Shown piece after piece: positions 1-10,614 of a stretch of DNA of 64,000 bases; the stretch's first letter is position 1, and every line of letters begins with the position of its first letter. The notes under the pieces were generated by a model. It had not been told where the DNA came from. It saw only the letters and a program-made list of their open reading frames with translations, and did no database searches. The DNA is taken from NCBI GenBank assembly GCA_027574665.1, contig CM050648.1, positions 62,270,863 through 62,334,862 on the forward strand, in the 5' to 3' direction. A program made the translations under genes and the position numbers. This DNA comes from Rhynochetos jubatus. Lineage: Eukaryota; Chordata; Aves; Eurypygiformes; Rhynochetidae.

Positions 1-2685
1 TGGGGCGGAGGGGGGTCCTTCTGAACCTACATTTATGTAAATTCAGTTGCCACATAATTACTATTACTGTGCAAGTTGATGGGACTAAAGAAAACTTGTA
101 ACACAAAATACTGCGAGAATGCCTGGGAACCTGAGCAGCCTCCTAAAAAACACTTGTAAACATGTATCTCCCAAAAGACCAATTATTCTGCAACTTCAGA
201 ATCAAAATTAATTCTCTCATATTCATTGGCTGAGTCACTAGCTGCTTTCAGGGTTAGAACCAAGACCCAAAATTAACACCAGAAGCTTGGAACCAATCAA
301 AACTAAACTAAAATAAAAAGTATAAAGGTGGCATTGTAGGGAAATATGCAGAACAGTAACAGATGGAGATCTTAAAGATTTGAGTATTTACCAATCCTCT
401 AAAGATGCAGTTATATAGAAATGAAGTTTGAAAAGGACATATAGACAACAGTAACAGAATTATATAAAGTGATGGAAAATTTCAAAGTACTGAAGTCTTA
501 TAATTGGATCTGGGAGACCAGAATTCATCTTCATAAACAACTTATCTGAGGAAAGGTTAAAAGAAAAAAATAATCCCTAGAGAGATGAAACAGACTAGTT
601 GTCAAACACTCCCCTTAGTAACAAAACTACTCCCCCACTAACAGAAGGACTGAGAAGGTGGTACATCCTGCACCTCTTCAGGTTACAACCCATTTGCTTT
701 TTTTGATGTTTTTGTGATCAGGACCACTTAATAAATACCGACAAACAATCCTAAACACACATACACACACCTCCTCCACAGTCCTCAATTTCCAAAGGTA
801 TTAGTACCAACACAACAACTCTGTGGAGAAAATTTCCTTAGATATGTACTGTTCAAGGGTAAGAAGCCTGCTACTCTGCGCTCTGGAGAACACCTTGTCC
901 ATCAGATGGGGCACTGAGCAAGGGGAGTGCCGTGTAGTACAAAGAAAAGTTGCTAAATGAGATCCACTCCCTCACAACGTTCAGTACAAGTAAGTTTCAT
1001 GTCCCATTGGGTTCTCTCCCTTTCTATAATAACACAGAGCCTGACATTTCTGAAGACAACATTTACAACACAACTGAAAAAGGACTTCCATTTGCTATTT
1101 TACACAGGAGTATAGTTAAGTTATTAAGCTCCTTACATCAATCTACTGGTGAGCAGGTTGCAGCCGTGGGACTGCATGCATGGGTGCTTCAGACTTTTCT
1201 GAAACTGAAATATATACTGTGGCTTACTAGGTATAGAGTTTTAAAGAGGAAAAGGTCCTTAATCCCATTTGCAATAAAGTGTTCCCAAAAGACATGTTAT
1301 CATTGAAGTGTCAATTGACTGATGGCCCAAATCTTAGGCTATTGGGATAATTTGGAGAGGGTACTGCTTCTGAAGATTGCAATGGAGAGAATGGTTTTTT
1401 TTTCCTTGAAGCTGATGAGTCAAAGGGAAGTAGAAGATAAATTAACTGGACTGAGTTCTTATTGATTTATACCTCACAACTGACCCTAAAATGTGGATAT
1501 CTCCAGGTAGATTTGGCAGCCTCGGGCTGAAATGGTATGAACTGACTGAATTCATTTGGAAAGAGCATTTTGAAAAACACTGGTTAACAAGAAATCACCT
1601 TCAAAGGGAGTTTTCTTATTCTCTATCTCTGTAGAGACACAGACACTATTTACATGTCCAGATGGTAACATAATATAAAATCCAAATATGCAAGCAGTCA
1701 CAGCCTGTATCATTAGTATGAAAACTGTACAATACCTTGTAGTTTCTTCCTGTAAGAGAAACACTTAATATTAACATTTGCAAAAGTTGCCTAGAATATT
1801 ATCTCCTGCATAAACCACCAGAATGCTGAAAAGGCAGTTTTTCAATTTATTTCAGGAATTGTAGATGTATTTGAAATTTTAATATGTACTTATGCACATT
1901 TTTTTTTATCCTCTGTGTAATTCTCCAGTATTACCATAATTTTTTCTAAACTGGTAACTCACAGAAATATCATGAAAAACTTAACAAAAGCATTTTTTTG
2001 GTTTGGTTTATTTTTTTAATTTGAAGTCAGCACACTCCAAATCAATTGGAATATCAAGGGAATAAGAAAGATTAATGCATGGAGCCCAATATTTCAGGGT
2101 CTATTTCTAGCTAGCTAGTACAATAGATTGATATAACCCTGAAATTTTCATTTTTGTTAAAGACTGTTATAACAGAAATGTAAACCCAAAACAAATTATG
2201 CAAACATAGTAGTAACACTGTTTAATACACTTAAGTTCTATTTCTTTCTGTATACTTGTCTGTCATAAATTCAGCTGGAAATATTCAATATTAGCAATAG
2301 ATGGTAACATAAAGATTAAAATATTTTACCAAGTTTTCATGCTAACACTTGCATGGCAATAATAATAGTGGGAAAAGGCCAAATCCAAATCTAATAAGTA
2401 TATTTTCTATTGTCTAGTCCATTTATATTTACCTACCTTTCATATTTATGTAAAATTACATAGTTAGTTATTAACTTCTTACCAAATCTACACGGAGTCT
2501 TTGATAACAGGATTTATTTTCCTGCATAAATGCTAACTGCAACGGCAATGTACCTGCAGTCATCCTACACAAGTCATTCTGCGTTCTGAACTATTGAACG
2601 TACTGTTCTCATTACAAAAGTTCTGTCAGTAGTTTTAACTAAACAGAGCTTATCCTGAAAGGGAGGAACCACATTTAGAGTTGTG
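1..2685. other. Unrecognised AT-rich non-coding DNA
   Basis: No gene, RNA or repeat family was recognised here. The longest open frame (950-1306, +, 118 codons) has no motif, no domain and an amino-acid mix typical of translated non-coding DNA. Short T- and A-runs occur, for example around 1390 and 1900. Nothing supports a promoter or exon. Confidence 0.6.
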
Positions 2686-4095
2686 AATAAGAAAAAACAT
2701 AGTAAGGTAGGGCTAGAAGAGGTCTCAAGGTCCACAAGTCTGCCCTCCAGCAGGAAAGGAAGCTCACATAGGTCATCTCTGACAAATATTAAATTTGTTG
2801 ACTCCATCCAGCATGAACTGAATGAGGTTCCAGACTCTATCATGGTAGGCTATTCCAGAGTTTTACAAGCCTCACCATTTAAAAGTGGTTTCCTCTTTTG
2901 CTAACAACATCTACAAATTATTACTATTTTCACCTGATAGTACTGGGGTTTGGGGAAGTAATTATCATCTTCTTATTAGGGTTTTCTGCATCTTAAAAAG
3001 GAAATTATATTCTCCTCTTTTAAAACTTCCCAGAGCTGAACTCTTTCATGGTTTTCATTGATTTCCAAATTTGTTGGATTTTTTTCTTCTGGACATCTTT
3101 TACTTTGCCTATTAAATCCTTCAAGGTTGATGCTTAAAACTTCACAAACTATTCAAGCTGAAGGTTTCACCCACATCAGAGAATAATAATGAACTCCCAT
3201 GTGTTACAAGCAAAACTCCTGCCACTCTGTTTCAGTTTAAGAACTGTGATTTCCCTCTTACAATGAGAAGACCAAAAGTTTACTTGACCTTTTTCTTGTT
3301 CGAGACGTGTGGCTAGCCATCTGCTGCAAGCCCTGGGATCCTACACTGCAGTATCAGTGATTAACCAGCTCATTTCTCAAAGCATATTCTGGTATTTTCC
3401 TATAATATTTAAAATATTCCTATCATGGTGAACTCCAGAGACTTTCTAGGTATATGCTATATTCTATCAGCAAAAATGAACTTTAAAACATTAGAAAGCT
3501 ACACCAAGGAACCCTTTGCAGGACCATACTGAGTGCTCTTATCATATGAGAGAAAACCAGAGAGTGAGGTTAGGGGCAGGGGATCAGCCAGTTGTACACA
3601 TACTGCATAGCAGTTTCACCTGGTCAATATGTCACTACTTTGTTTGCTCATGTCATGTAAGATGACATCAAAATTTTTACCAGTATAAAATACCACAGAC
3701 TGCTCTCTCCTTCTTTATCCATTAGATGATGATTTTCGATTTAAGAAAGTAAACAGATTTGTTTGACGCAATTTGTTCTTGTCAAATTCATCTGGTTGCT
3801 TTCTTCTTATTTAATTATCCTCTAGCTCCTATAAATTAATTCACAATTCATTTAGAGGGTTTTTTCTTTCCCAGTACTGCAGATTGTGCTCATTTTTCCT
3901 CACCCTTAAACTGCATTTTTATATACTGTTTATTCTTCTTCAGACCCCTAGGATCTAACCTGTCCTCCATCATTTCTCAAAAGCAATTAATGATTCAAAA
4001 AGTGCTTCTCACTTTTTTTAAGCCCTCGAGAAAAAAAAATGCTTTAGAGTTTGCCAATTAAAAATATCCAAGTTACTGAAAGACTCTAATGAAAG
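2686..4095 (-). mobile_element. Old CR1 LINE relic, 3' part of ORF2 plus 3' UTR
   Basis: Read on the minus strand this is a heavily mutated CR1-type LINE. On the plus strand the order matches a reversed CR1. At 2706-2760 is the 3'-UTR-like 'agggctagaagaggtctcaa' block followed by a 'ccctccagcagg' segment. Near 3170-3230 are pieces resembling the antisense coding region ('gtgttacaagcaaaactcctg'-like, trimmed here). At 3575-3660 is an antisense stretch around 'tagcagtttcacctggtc', and at 3775-4050 the antisense reverse-transcriptase stretch with 'cctgtcctccatcatttctc'. All reading frames are broken by stops and indels. The family was recognised by similarity to remembered amniote CR1 copies, not by alignment. 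The ends, and whether the middle (3250-3560) is continuous, are uncertain. The divergence implies an old insertion, older than the CR1 copies at 38728 and 57168. Confidence 0.55.
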
Positions 4096-4451
4096 AATAG
4101 AACGCTATTTCTTTAAAGACTCTTAAACCTATTCCTTCTCTGCCTGTATTAAAAATTAATGCATTACAAATCTAATTACAATGTAACTTTATTGTGAAAC
4201 CCAAAACAAAGGCTTTAATGTTATCACTCACTCTTGCAGTTTGAACACTAATGGATACTTTCCTTTATTTCTCCCAGTTTTCCATGAAAGAATTGGAATC
4301 TTTACAGTTCCCTGCCAATAATGCATGTTACGTGCCAGTTTGCTTTCCTATATTATCTGTCTGCTCATACTGTGTGTTTATTGTTGTCTTTAGCCATTCT
4401 TATGCCCCTCAAATAAATGAAGACCATAGGCAGCACTGCAGAAATACTGGG
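4096..4451. other. Unrecognised DNA, possibly continuing the old CR1
   Basis: No gene was seen. A short plus-strand open frame (4251-4484, 77 codons) has no recognisable domain and runs into the low-complexity tract that follows. This stretch could be the more 5' part of the neighbouring minus-strand CR1 relic, but I see no motif that shows it. Confidence 0.4.
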
Positions 4452-4563
4452 CCGGGGGGGAACCCCACCACAAACACAAATTAACCAACCAACCAAAAAA
4501 TTAACCAAAAAAACAAACCACTCAACCAAAACAATTCCAACCCAAAATAACAAAAAAAACCCC
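4452..4563. repeat. A/C-rich low-complexity tract
   Basis: A G-run (4453-4459) is followed by about 100 bases almost free of G, built from irregular repeats of AACC, CCAA and AAAAAAC. It is simple low-complexity sequence. The 88-codon minus-strand and 61-codon plus-strand open frames crossing it are by-products of this composition. Confidence 0.8.
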
Positions 4564-6297
4564 AATCTTTCCATATTCTTTATATCCCTTCTTCTGCAGT
4601 AGGATAGCTTGCTATTGGTTTTTCTTAGCATACTCTATTTCTTCATAAGAGATTTAGAGAAAGTATGAAGAGAGATGATTTTCCCAAAAGGCCTTGTCTG
4701 TCATTTCCAAAAGACTGATTTTTTCCAAATTTATTAACTTTACTCTGCTACTCTATTCCATTCCATGGGGTTGTGATTACTATCATTTCACAAACACTTC
4801 CAACATATTAATAGGTCACTTTAACTTCTCCATGCATTCTCCTTGTGGAGTGAGAACATAACCTAAAACAGTCACATTCTGTACCTCCTCCACCTTCTGA
4901 AACAAAAGCAAAGCTGTCAGTGTGGCTTTGCAATGCCATTCAGGCTTGCTGTGACCTGTCATGCTGTTTTTCCTCAATAACTGAAGTCTACCATTATCAT
5001 GAGCTTCTGTTCTTTGGAGAGCTATTTAAAATTCCCAGAAACAGACATATGACAAATAAGTCAACTTCTTGTTCTTCTCATGCTTAATCAGTGACATTGT
5101 GTCTTTGAATAAGTTTCAAAAGCAGGGCAAGATCTTGATGAGCCACTGAATATATCAAGCAGAGATACTTGCAGTTCCAGAATAGCCAGATTTTTCCATC
5201 TTTACTCATGATGATAGTACTTTACTCCATAAGTAATTACATTGATTTAGTTAATTGCTCCAGGTTTAAGCATAAATAAAGCCAGAAAGAAAATTTTAGC
5301 TGAAATAAAGGTGGAGGGGAAAAAAAAAATAAAAATCAGTGACATAGCATTTAACTTTATATTTTTTAATCAAACACTTCTCTCTAGCTGCACTTGCGTG
5401 ACTCGCAGTTAAAGACTGGAAAACCATGTTAATGATTTATTCATGCCCAAGGAGAAATTTAAACTGGTTAGATTAAGTGCTTTTAATAAAGTACAAATAC
5501 AGGATGCAAACATATGCAGATAAAGCAAACTAAGTTGGATAACTACTGCTATTTACATAAAAGTATGCAGCAGCACAGTTAATAAATGTGTAACATACAA
5601 TGTTTAATTAACAATTTAATTGGGAAATACCAACATACACTATAAAATTCAAAGATACTTTTTTTCCTTCAGTGTGACTTGCTTCTCATAAACATAAAAC
5701 GTAAGAGAACGAGATCATCTAGGGACAGGAATAACATATATAATCAGATATATTGGATGAATTTATGCCCTTCATCATCCAATTCCTACTAGAATTTTTT
5801 TATACCAAATAGAGAAATAGAACATTCTCAAGAATATTCATCTAAAATAGCAAATTAATTTTAAAGTGCTCATTTCTCTCCACTCACTGTAAAAGGAGTC
5901 AAAACTACTTTTAGTGCAGACATCTACATGAAAGTCCTCTAAATTATCATGAAATTAATCCTCTACAAAGTACCAGCTCTATGGGTGGCTCACACATAAC
6001 TGAGATAATAATTTCAATGGCAAAAGAATAATTTTAATTGCAGATACAATATAAACCAACACCTGATTATGTGAAAGTCTGCGTAATCCTAAGGTATAAA
6101 GACTCTCAGTGAGTGAGCAGCACTGATATCTGAAGTAAAAGGCTGAGCTGGAGGTGTCAGTAAAGGCAGCTGGTTGAGAAAGAGAAAAGAACAGGAAGAA
6201 GGTTATCCACTTTATGATTTATGCAGAACACTTGGTGTGAAGCCATACCAGTGCATCAAGTCCAGCTAGGACAGTCTGCAGTTTCCTGCCATGTTTG
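4564..6297. other. Non-coding DNA with a possible CR1 endonuclease-region relic
   Basis: No gene was seen. Around 4960-5115 the plus strand reads 'cctcaataactgaagtctac' followed by a run like the antisense of the CR1 ORF2 endonuclease region (a 'gaagtc.accat..' block, then a 'ttctgttctttggagagct' block). This has the same orientation as the relic at 2686-4095 and the right order to be its more 5' part. The match is weak and from memory. The remainder is plain AT-rich sequence, with a purine/A run at 5319-5330. Confidence 0.35.
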
Positions 6298-6343
6298 TTT
6301 CACAGATTTCACAGAATTGTAGGGGTTGGAAGGGACCTTACCC
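6298..6343 (-). mobile_element. CR1 LINE 3' tip, fragment
   Basis: A 46-bp piece contains 'cacagaattgtaggggttgg' followed by 'aagggacctt'. This is the reverse complement of the extreme 3' end of an avian CR1. The rest of the element is missing or unrecognisable beyond 6345. It belongs to the same 3'-end type as the fragment at 53085-53178 ('cctctagag'/'ctctagagg' and '...cccctaac' variants) rather than the 'ctttaaag' type at 45215. Confidence 0.75.
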
Positions 6344-9263
6344 CAACCAAAGAGGCTGTGCCACCCTTTGGACTATAAAAATGATACACCTTCACCCTGT
6401 GTCCTTTTTCCTATTTTACATTTCACTATAATCACCCTAGACTCTACTTCAGCAAGCGTCACCCCTGTAACAGAGAGCCAACAACTATGTTACAGTAGCT
6501 TCACTATTAGTATGCAACACTAGGACCTGACCTCCTTGCTACAGCAGCTACAAAGCCCAGGTTTCTGCCACAGAGACATTAAACTGCATAAAGAGGATAA
6601 CTCAGTGTACATACAGTGTAAATTCAGTGCATTCCCAAAACTACACATGTGCAGATCCAACTGCACTACGCTTGCATCTGAAGCTGTTGCTCACAGACAG
6701 CAGACCTTCTTTGCTGCCAAGACAAGACAACAGCCACCTGCCAGTTGTCCTTTTGCCTGGGGGGCCCAGATGAAATCGGATAAGGCTAGGATGCATCCCA
6801 GTGAATGTCCTAGCAATGACAACCTACCTCTGTATGGCACCACTGACATGGAGAAAACTCCACGTCACAAGGCAATAAATGCATGCATCATATAATCCAG
6901 AGGAACCACAGTTACACCAGGAAAGTCAGAAGCTACTTTGCTGGCCTGCTTCTGGGACTTCTCTGGAGGAACATGGAAAAGAAGCAGAAGCAAGCTGAGT
7001 CAAACTTTTGGGGATAGAAATAGCCTATGGGCTGACAGCTGGTCCTCCCTGTTCTCTATGCAATAGCATATTAAAGTAACTTTAATGCGCTCTTAATTCA
7101 AGGTATCCCAGACATATAGCGAACGCCTACTACAAGATGTTAATTGGATCCCAGAGGTTAGTAGGGTCACAGCTATGTGAATAAAGGATTAAACAGACAT
7201 GACAGCAGAGGGAAACTCTGTACATGAACAAATCAGAGAACGAAGGCCTTGTGATTGCGTTTCAAACATACTGTCTTGGAAATTGTCAGGGTTCGTATTT
7301 TATTATGGCTTTATCTAAGGCAGAGAATAATACCAGGATGCTTTTATGGCAAATGTAATTAATCAGCAAGAGCATCTTGAAGACTCCTCAAGTTAATTTT
7401 CAATTGTTTTCACCTTGTTAAGATGTTTTTAGCTATTTTCTTTGTTAAGCACCAAAAATGAGAGTTTTAAACAAACAAAATAAACCAGAAACAAAACCCC
7501 AAACGCACAACATTTAGATTCCTAATACTTACATGCAGCTAACAGCTTAACAGAAGATTAACCTCAGTTTGATATTTCAGCTCCTTCAAGATATAATTAT
7601 GGAGTAATTCACAAGGGCATTTTCCAGGAGTTTGTGTAAATATTAAAGGAAAGAATGCTACAAAGTCTCTGAGGAGTTTTATTTTTTTGTGAACCTGGCT
7701 AAGCTATGGAGAATGCAAACTGATGTTTTACTAATAGCTAATAAAAAAGTCTGACAACACTGAACAGAGGGTCCTCCATAATCATTTAAAAAGTAATGTA
7801 ATATCAAGTCAAGCAATATATGCCTGTATTTTCTCACCCAATGATACTTACTTCCCTCAAGCTTGCTAGTTTTCTGTCTGTCTCCTCTTTTCTGTCACCT
7901 TTTAAATTTCTTTGGGAACAAAAGGTTTGGCAAACACATATACTTCAAAGTCAGGCACTACCATCATTTACTGAGTGCTTATAAATCACCTGGTAAATAC
8001 CTAGAATGGATTTTCCACTGCTTTGTCAGTCTGACCACAAAAATGAAAGATGGTTGGTTCAGACAGAAAACAACCATGGCGATAGATTTAGTAGATCAGA
8101 ACCTGAAAGCGGGATGCGTTATACATAAAATATGTACAGATTCACTAATATCAAAGAGATTATTACTCATTGTCAAGCAGGCATAGGTTTGTAAATGAAC
8201 ATGACTGAATTATACTTCTGTCGAATTCCTCTATTCTGATCAATGGTAATAACTGTTGCATCCATAGTCCAGGAAGTATTTTGAGTCCTGGGCAGCAGAA
8301 CTTAGAACAGATGACATTCAGAACATAAATTAGTGAGCTAATCCCCATTAACAGTACACTCAAATGAGGGGCAAGGGAGCAAAGCAATTGGTGAGAATTT
8401 ATAAACATCTTCCATAGGTTAATGAAGCTACTGAAACTTTTTGCATATGGTAGAAACAAAGGCCAAGTTAAACCCTTTTTATTTTTTAAGGTCTTAGAAG
8501 TAGGGAACATTAATATTCACAGTCATTTGAAGAATAATAGGGCTATTTAAGTAAATGCTTCTGTTAGATTCATACACACAGACTTTGAGTTGTGCATAAT
8601 ACATGAAGGAAGAACACATTCATGAGCTAAGCTGATAGACTGATATTTATGACAGCCATCAACTTTCACTGACACAACCAAACTGTTACAACAGGATTTC
8701 AATATCAGAAAAATAACTTAGCCCAGACTGTGGCATGGCATCATATTTAGACTACATGATCAAGCATAGCGCAGAGGTACCTGACTTTGCAGAGAGTCAA
8801 GCGCACTGTTAGTGATTCAGAGAGCTATTTGCAGCCAGTTATCCCTTTAAGAGGCACTAGCACTTGTGACTCTTTAAGATTCTAGGGTGCATATTTCTGC
8901 AGCATGTTTTGGAGTAACCCTGGAACTAAGCATTGCATAAGCACTAACACACACGACATACAAAATTTGATGGGCAAAATTAGAAGATTCATAGAAACCA
9001 AGAAGCTTAAACATCTTTTGACTGCTACCTTCTGCATGCTTCAAGTGCAGACTGATTTTTGAGCCTCAGCTAAATTCCAACTTATTATAAGAGGTATATT
9101 AGGAGACTTGCCAAAATAAAACACTCTACTTTCAAGTGAATTTAAATAGTACAAATTTAGAATCCTATAAATTCAAATTGCTGACAGATTTTTCAAAGTA
9201 AAAACAAAATCAAGGTTGCAGTACTCTTGCATACGCACCTAAGAGACAAAAATGCACTCTTTG
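6344..9263. other. Unrecognised non-coding DNA
   Basis: No gene, RNA or known repeat was recognised. Open frames of 119 codons (6536-6895, +), 107 codons (7863-8186, +) and 115 codons (8163-8510, -) lack domains, and the last two overlap on opposite strands, as expected of chance frames. A-rich runs occur near 7470-7500. Confidence 0.6.
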
Positions 9264-9303
9264 AAATTTACTAATAAGCAAGAAAATTTGCTAATAAGCA
9301 CCT
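9264..9303 (+). repeat. Imperfect 20-bp tandem duplication
   Basis: The string 'ctaataagca' occurs at 9271-9280 and again at 9291-9300, each preceded by an 'aaattt'-like stretch. This gives two near-identical 20-bp units. The second unit abuts the CR1 fragment that starts at about 9301. Confidence 0.7.
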
Positions 9304-9475
9304 GTGCCAGGACAACCCAGTATCAATACAGGCTGGGAGATGAAGGGAGAGAAAGCAGCCCTGAGGAGAAGGACTTGGGGATAGACAAAAAGCTGGACAT
9401 GAGCTGGCAGTGTCCACTGGCAGCCCAGAAAGCCAACCATATCCTGGGTTGCATCAACAGAATGATTCAGTGATT
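9301..9475 (+). mobile_element. CR1 LINE fragment, end of ORF2
   Basis: The plus strand contains the CR1 ORF2 block 'cctgaggagaaggacttggg' (9360-9379), then 'aagctggacatgagctggca' and 'cagcccagaaagccaacc'. The same blocks occur in the same order in the longer copy at 38728-39848 (there near 39182-39265). In translation the block reads [10 protein letters not shown], followed by a decayed KLDMSWQ-type segment. Both ends are truncated. Neither the upstream reverse-transcriptase core nor the 3' UTR is present, although 'gattctctgtg' just after 9475 might be a remnant of the 3' tip. Confidence 0.85.
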
Positions 9476-10164
9476 CTCTGTGTCTCCTTTTCTCTCTGAT
9501 TCTATATTTTGAAGCTGCCCACCAGTGTGAATGAAACTGCCAACCTCTGTGGAGAAAGCAGGCATCATTCCCCATTTACCTACGAAGGTTTGGTGTCTTT
9601 GAGCATTCACACACAGATCACACTACTGGTAAAATATACTTTGGATGTCAAGTTATATGTCTATATAAGGTATCATTGACATTTTTCCTAGTTTGCTATT
9701 TATGAAAACATTCATACATTAATTTGCTTACTCCAGAGAGGTTCAACAGCATTGTCCTTTGCTGCTGAGGATGTCAGAGTTTAATGTGGGTAATACAGTC
9801 ACTTGCAAAATGGCTACCTACCCAACAATGTTAATAAACCTTCAGAGCTTCAATCAGACATCACACTAACAAAACATACTTCAAAGCCAGTTCAGGTGCC
9901 AGTTAAAAGACTTACACGTTATAAAAACTACAATAAGGTTTGTAACAGGGTAATATGGTTTGTTTTTCTTCCCCTTGTGAACCACTCCTCATAAATTGCT
10001 TAACATTCCAGAGAGACAATCACAGTAGCAATAGTACTTATTTTTGCACATTGGCACAAAGCAACAATGGAAACACATTTTGTTTTGTTCTTGTTCTGAA
10101 AGCAGTTCATTCCTCTACCACAAATTCACAGCTGAACTTCTCTCTTTTATTCATAACACCATCG
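9476..10164. other. Unrecognised non-coding DNA before the LTR
   Basis: No gene was seen. The last bases (10158-10163, ACCATC) form one copy of the short direct repeat that flanks the following LTR. Open frames of 60-85 codons here run into the LTR and carry no domain. Confidence 0.6.
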
Positions 10165-10608
10165 TGCTGGTTTCAGGCAGGAAAGAGTTAATTTTCTTCA
10201 CAGTGCAGACGGCTGGCCCAGGCTGGCCAAAGGAGTATTTCATTTCACGGAACTTCATGCTCAGAACACGTGCATTTCTTAGGCAGGAGGTGGCCTGAAG
10301 GGGTGGGGGGTGCTCGGGCTTGGACTCTCGCTTCTCTGGGACCTGTCTGTGCATCAGTCGGTGGGTGGTGATCAACTGTATCATATGTTCTATTTTCTAT
10401 TATTTTAATTACTTATTAGTAGTAGTAGTATTAGTATTAGTTTTCCTATAAATTTAATTTATAATCAATTATTAAATAGTTCTTATCTCAACTTTTATGA
10501 GCTTCCTTGTCTTTTCCTCCGGCTCTTGTCCTGCACTGGGCAGTGCTGGGGGGAGGTGAGTGAGTGAATATGTGGTACTTAATTACTAGATAAGGTTAAA
10601 CCACAACA
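10165..10608 (+). mobile_element. Solo LTR of an endogenous retrovirus
   Basis: This 444-bp sequence starts TGCTGGTTTC, ends CCACAACA (TG...CA ends) and is flanked by ACCATC on both sides (10158-10163 and 10609-10614), a likely target-site duplication. One extra G lies between the left copy and the TG. Near the 3' end, ATTAAA at 10471-10476 followed by 'tcttatctcaac' looks like the polyadenylation region at the R/U5 boundary. This sets the plus orientation. The terminal 'ggttaaaccacaaca' resembles the end of bird ERV-L-like LTRs as I remember them, so the superfamily is an inference. An AGT/TAG trinucleotide run (about 10414-10440) lies inside. No gag, pol or env sequence is adjacent, so it is a recombined solo LTR. 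Any promoter activity is untested. Confidence 0.75.
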
Positions 10609-10614
10609 ACCATC

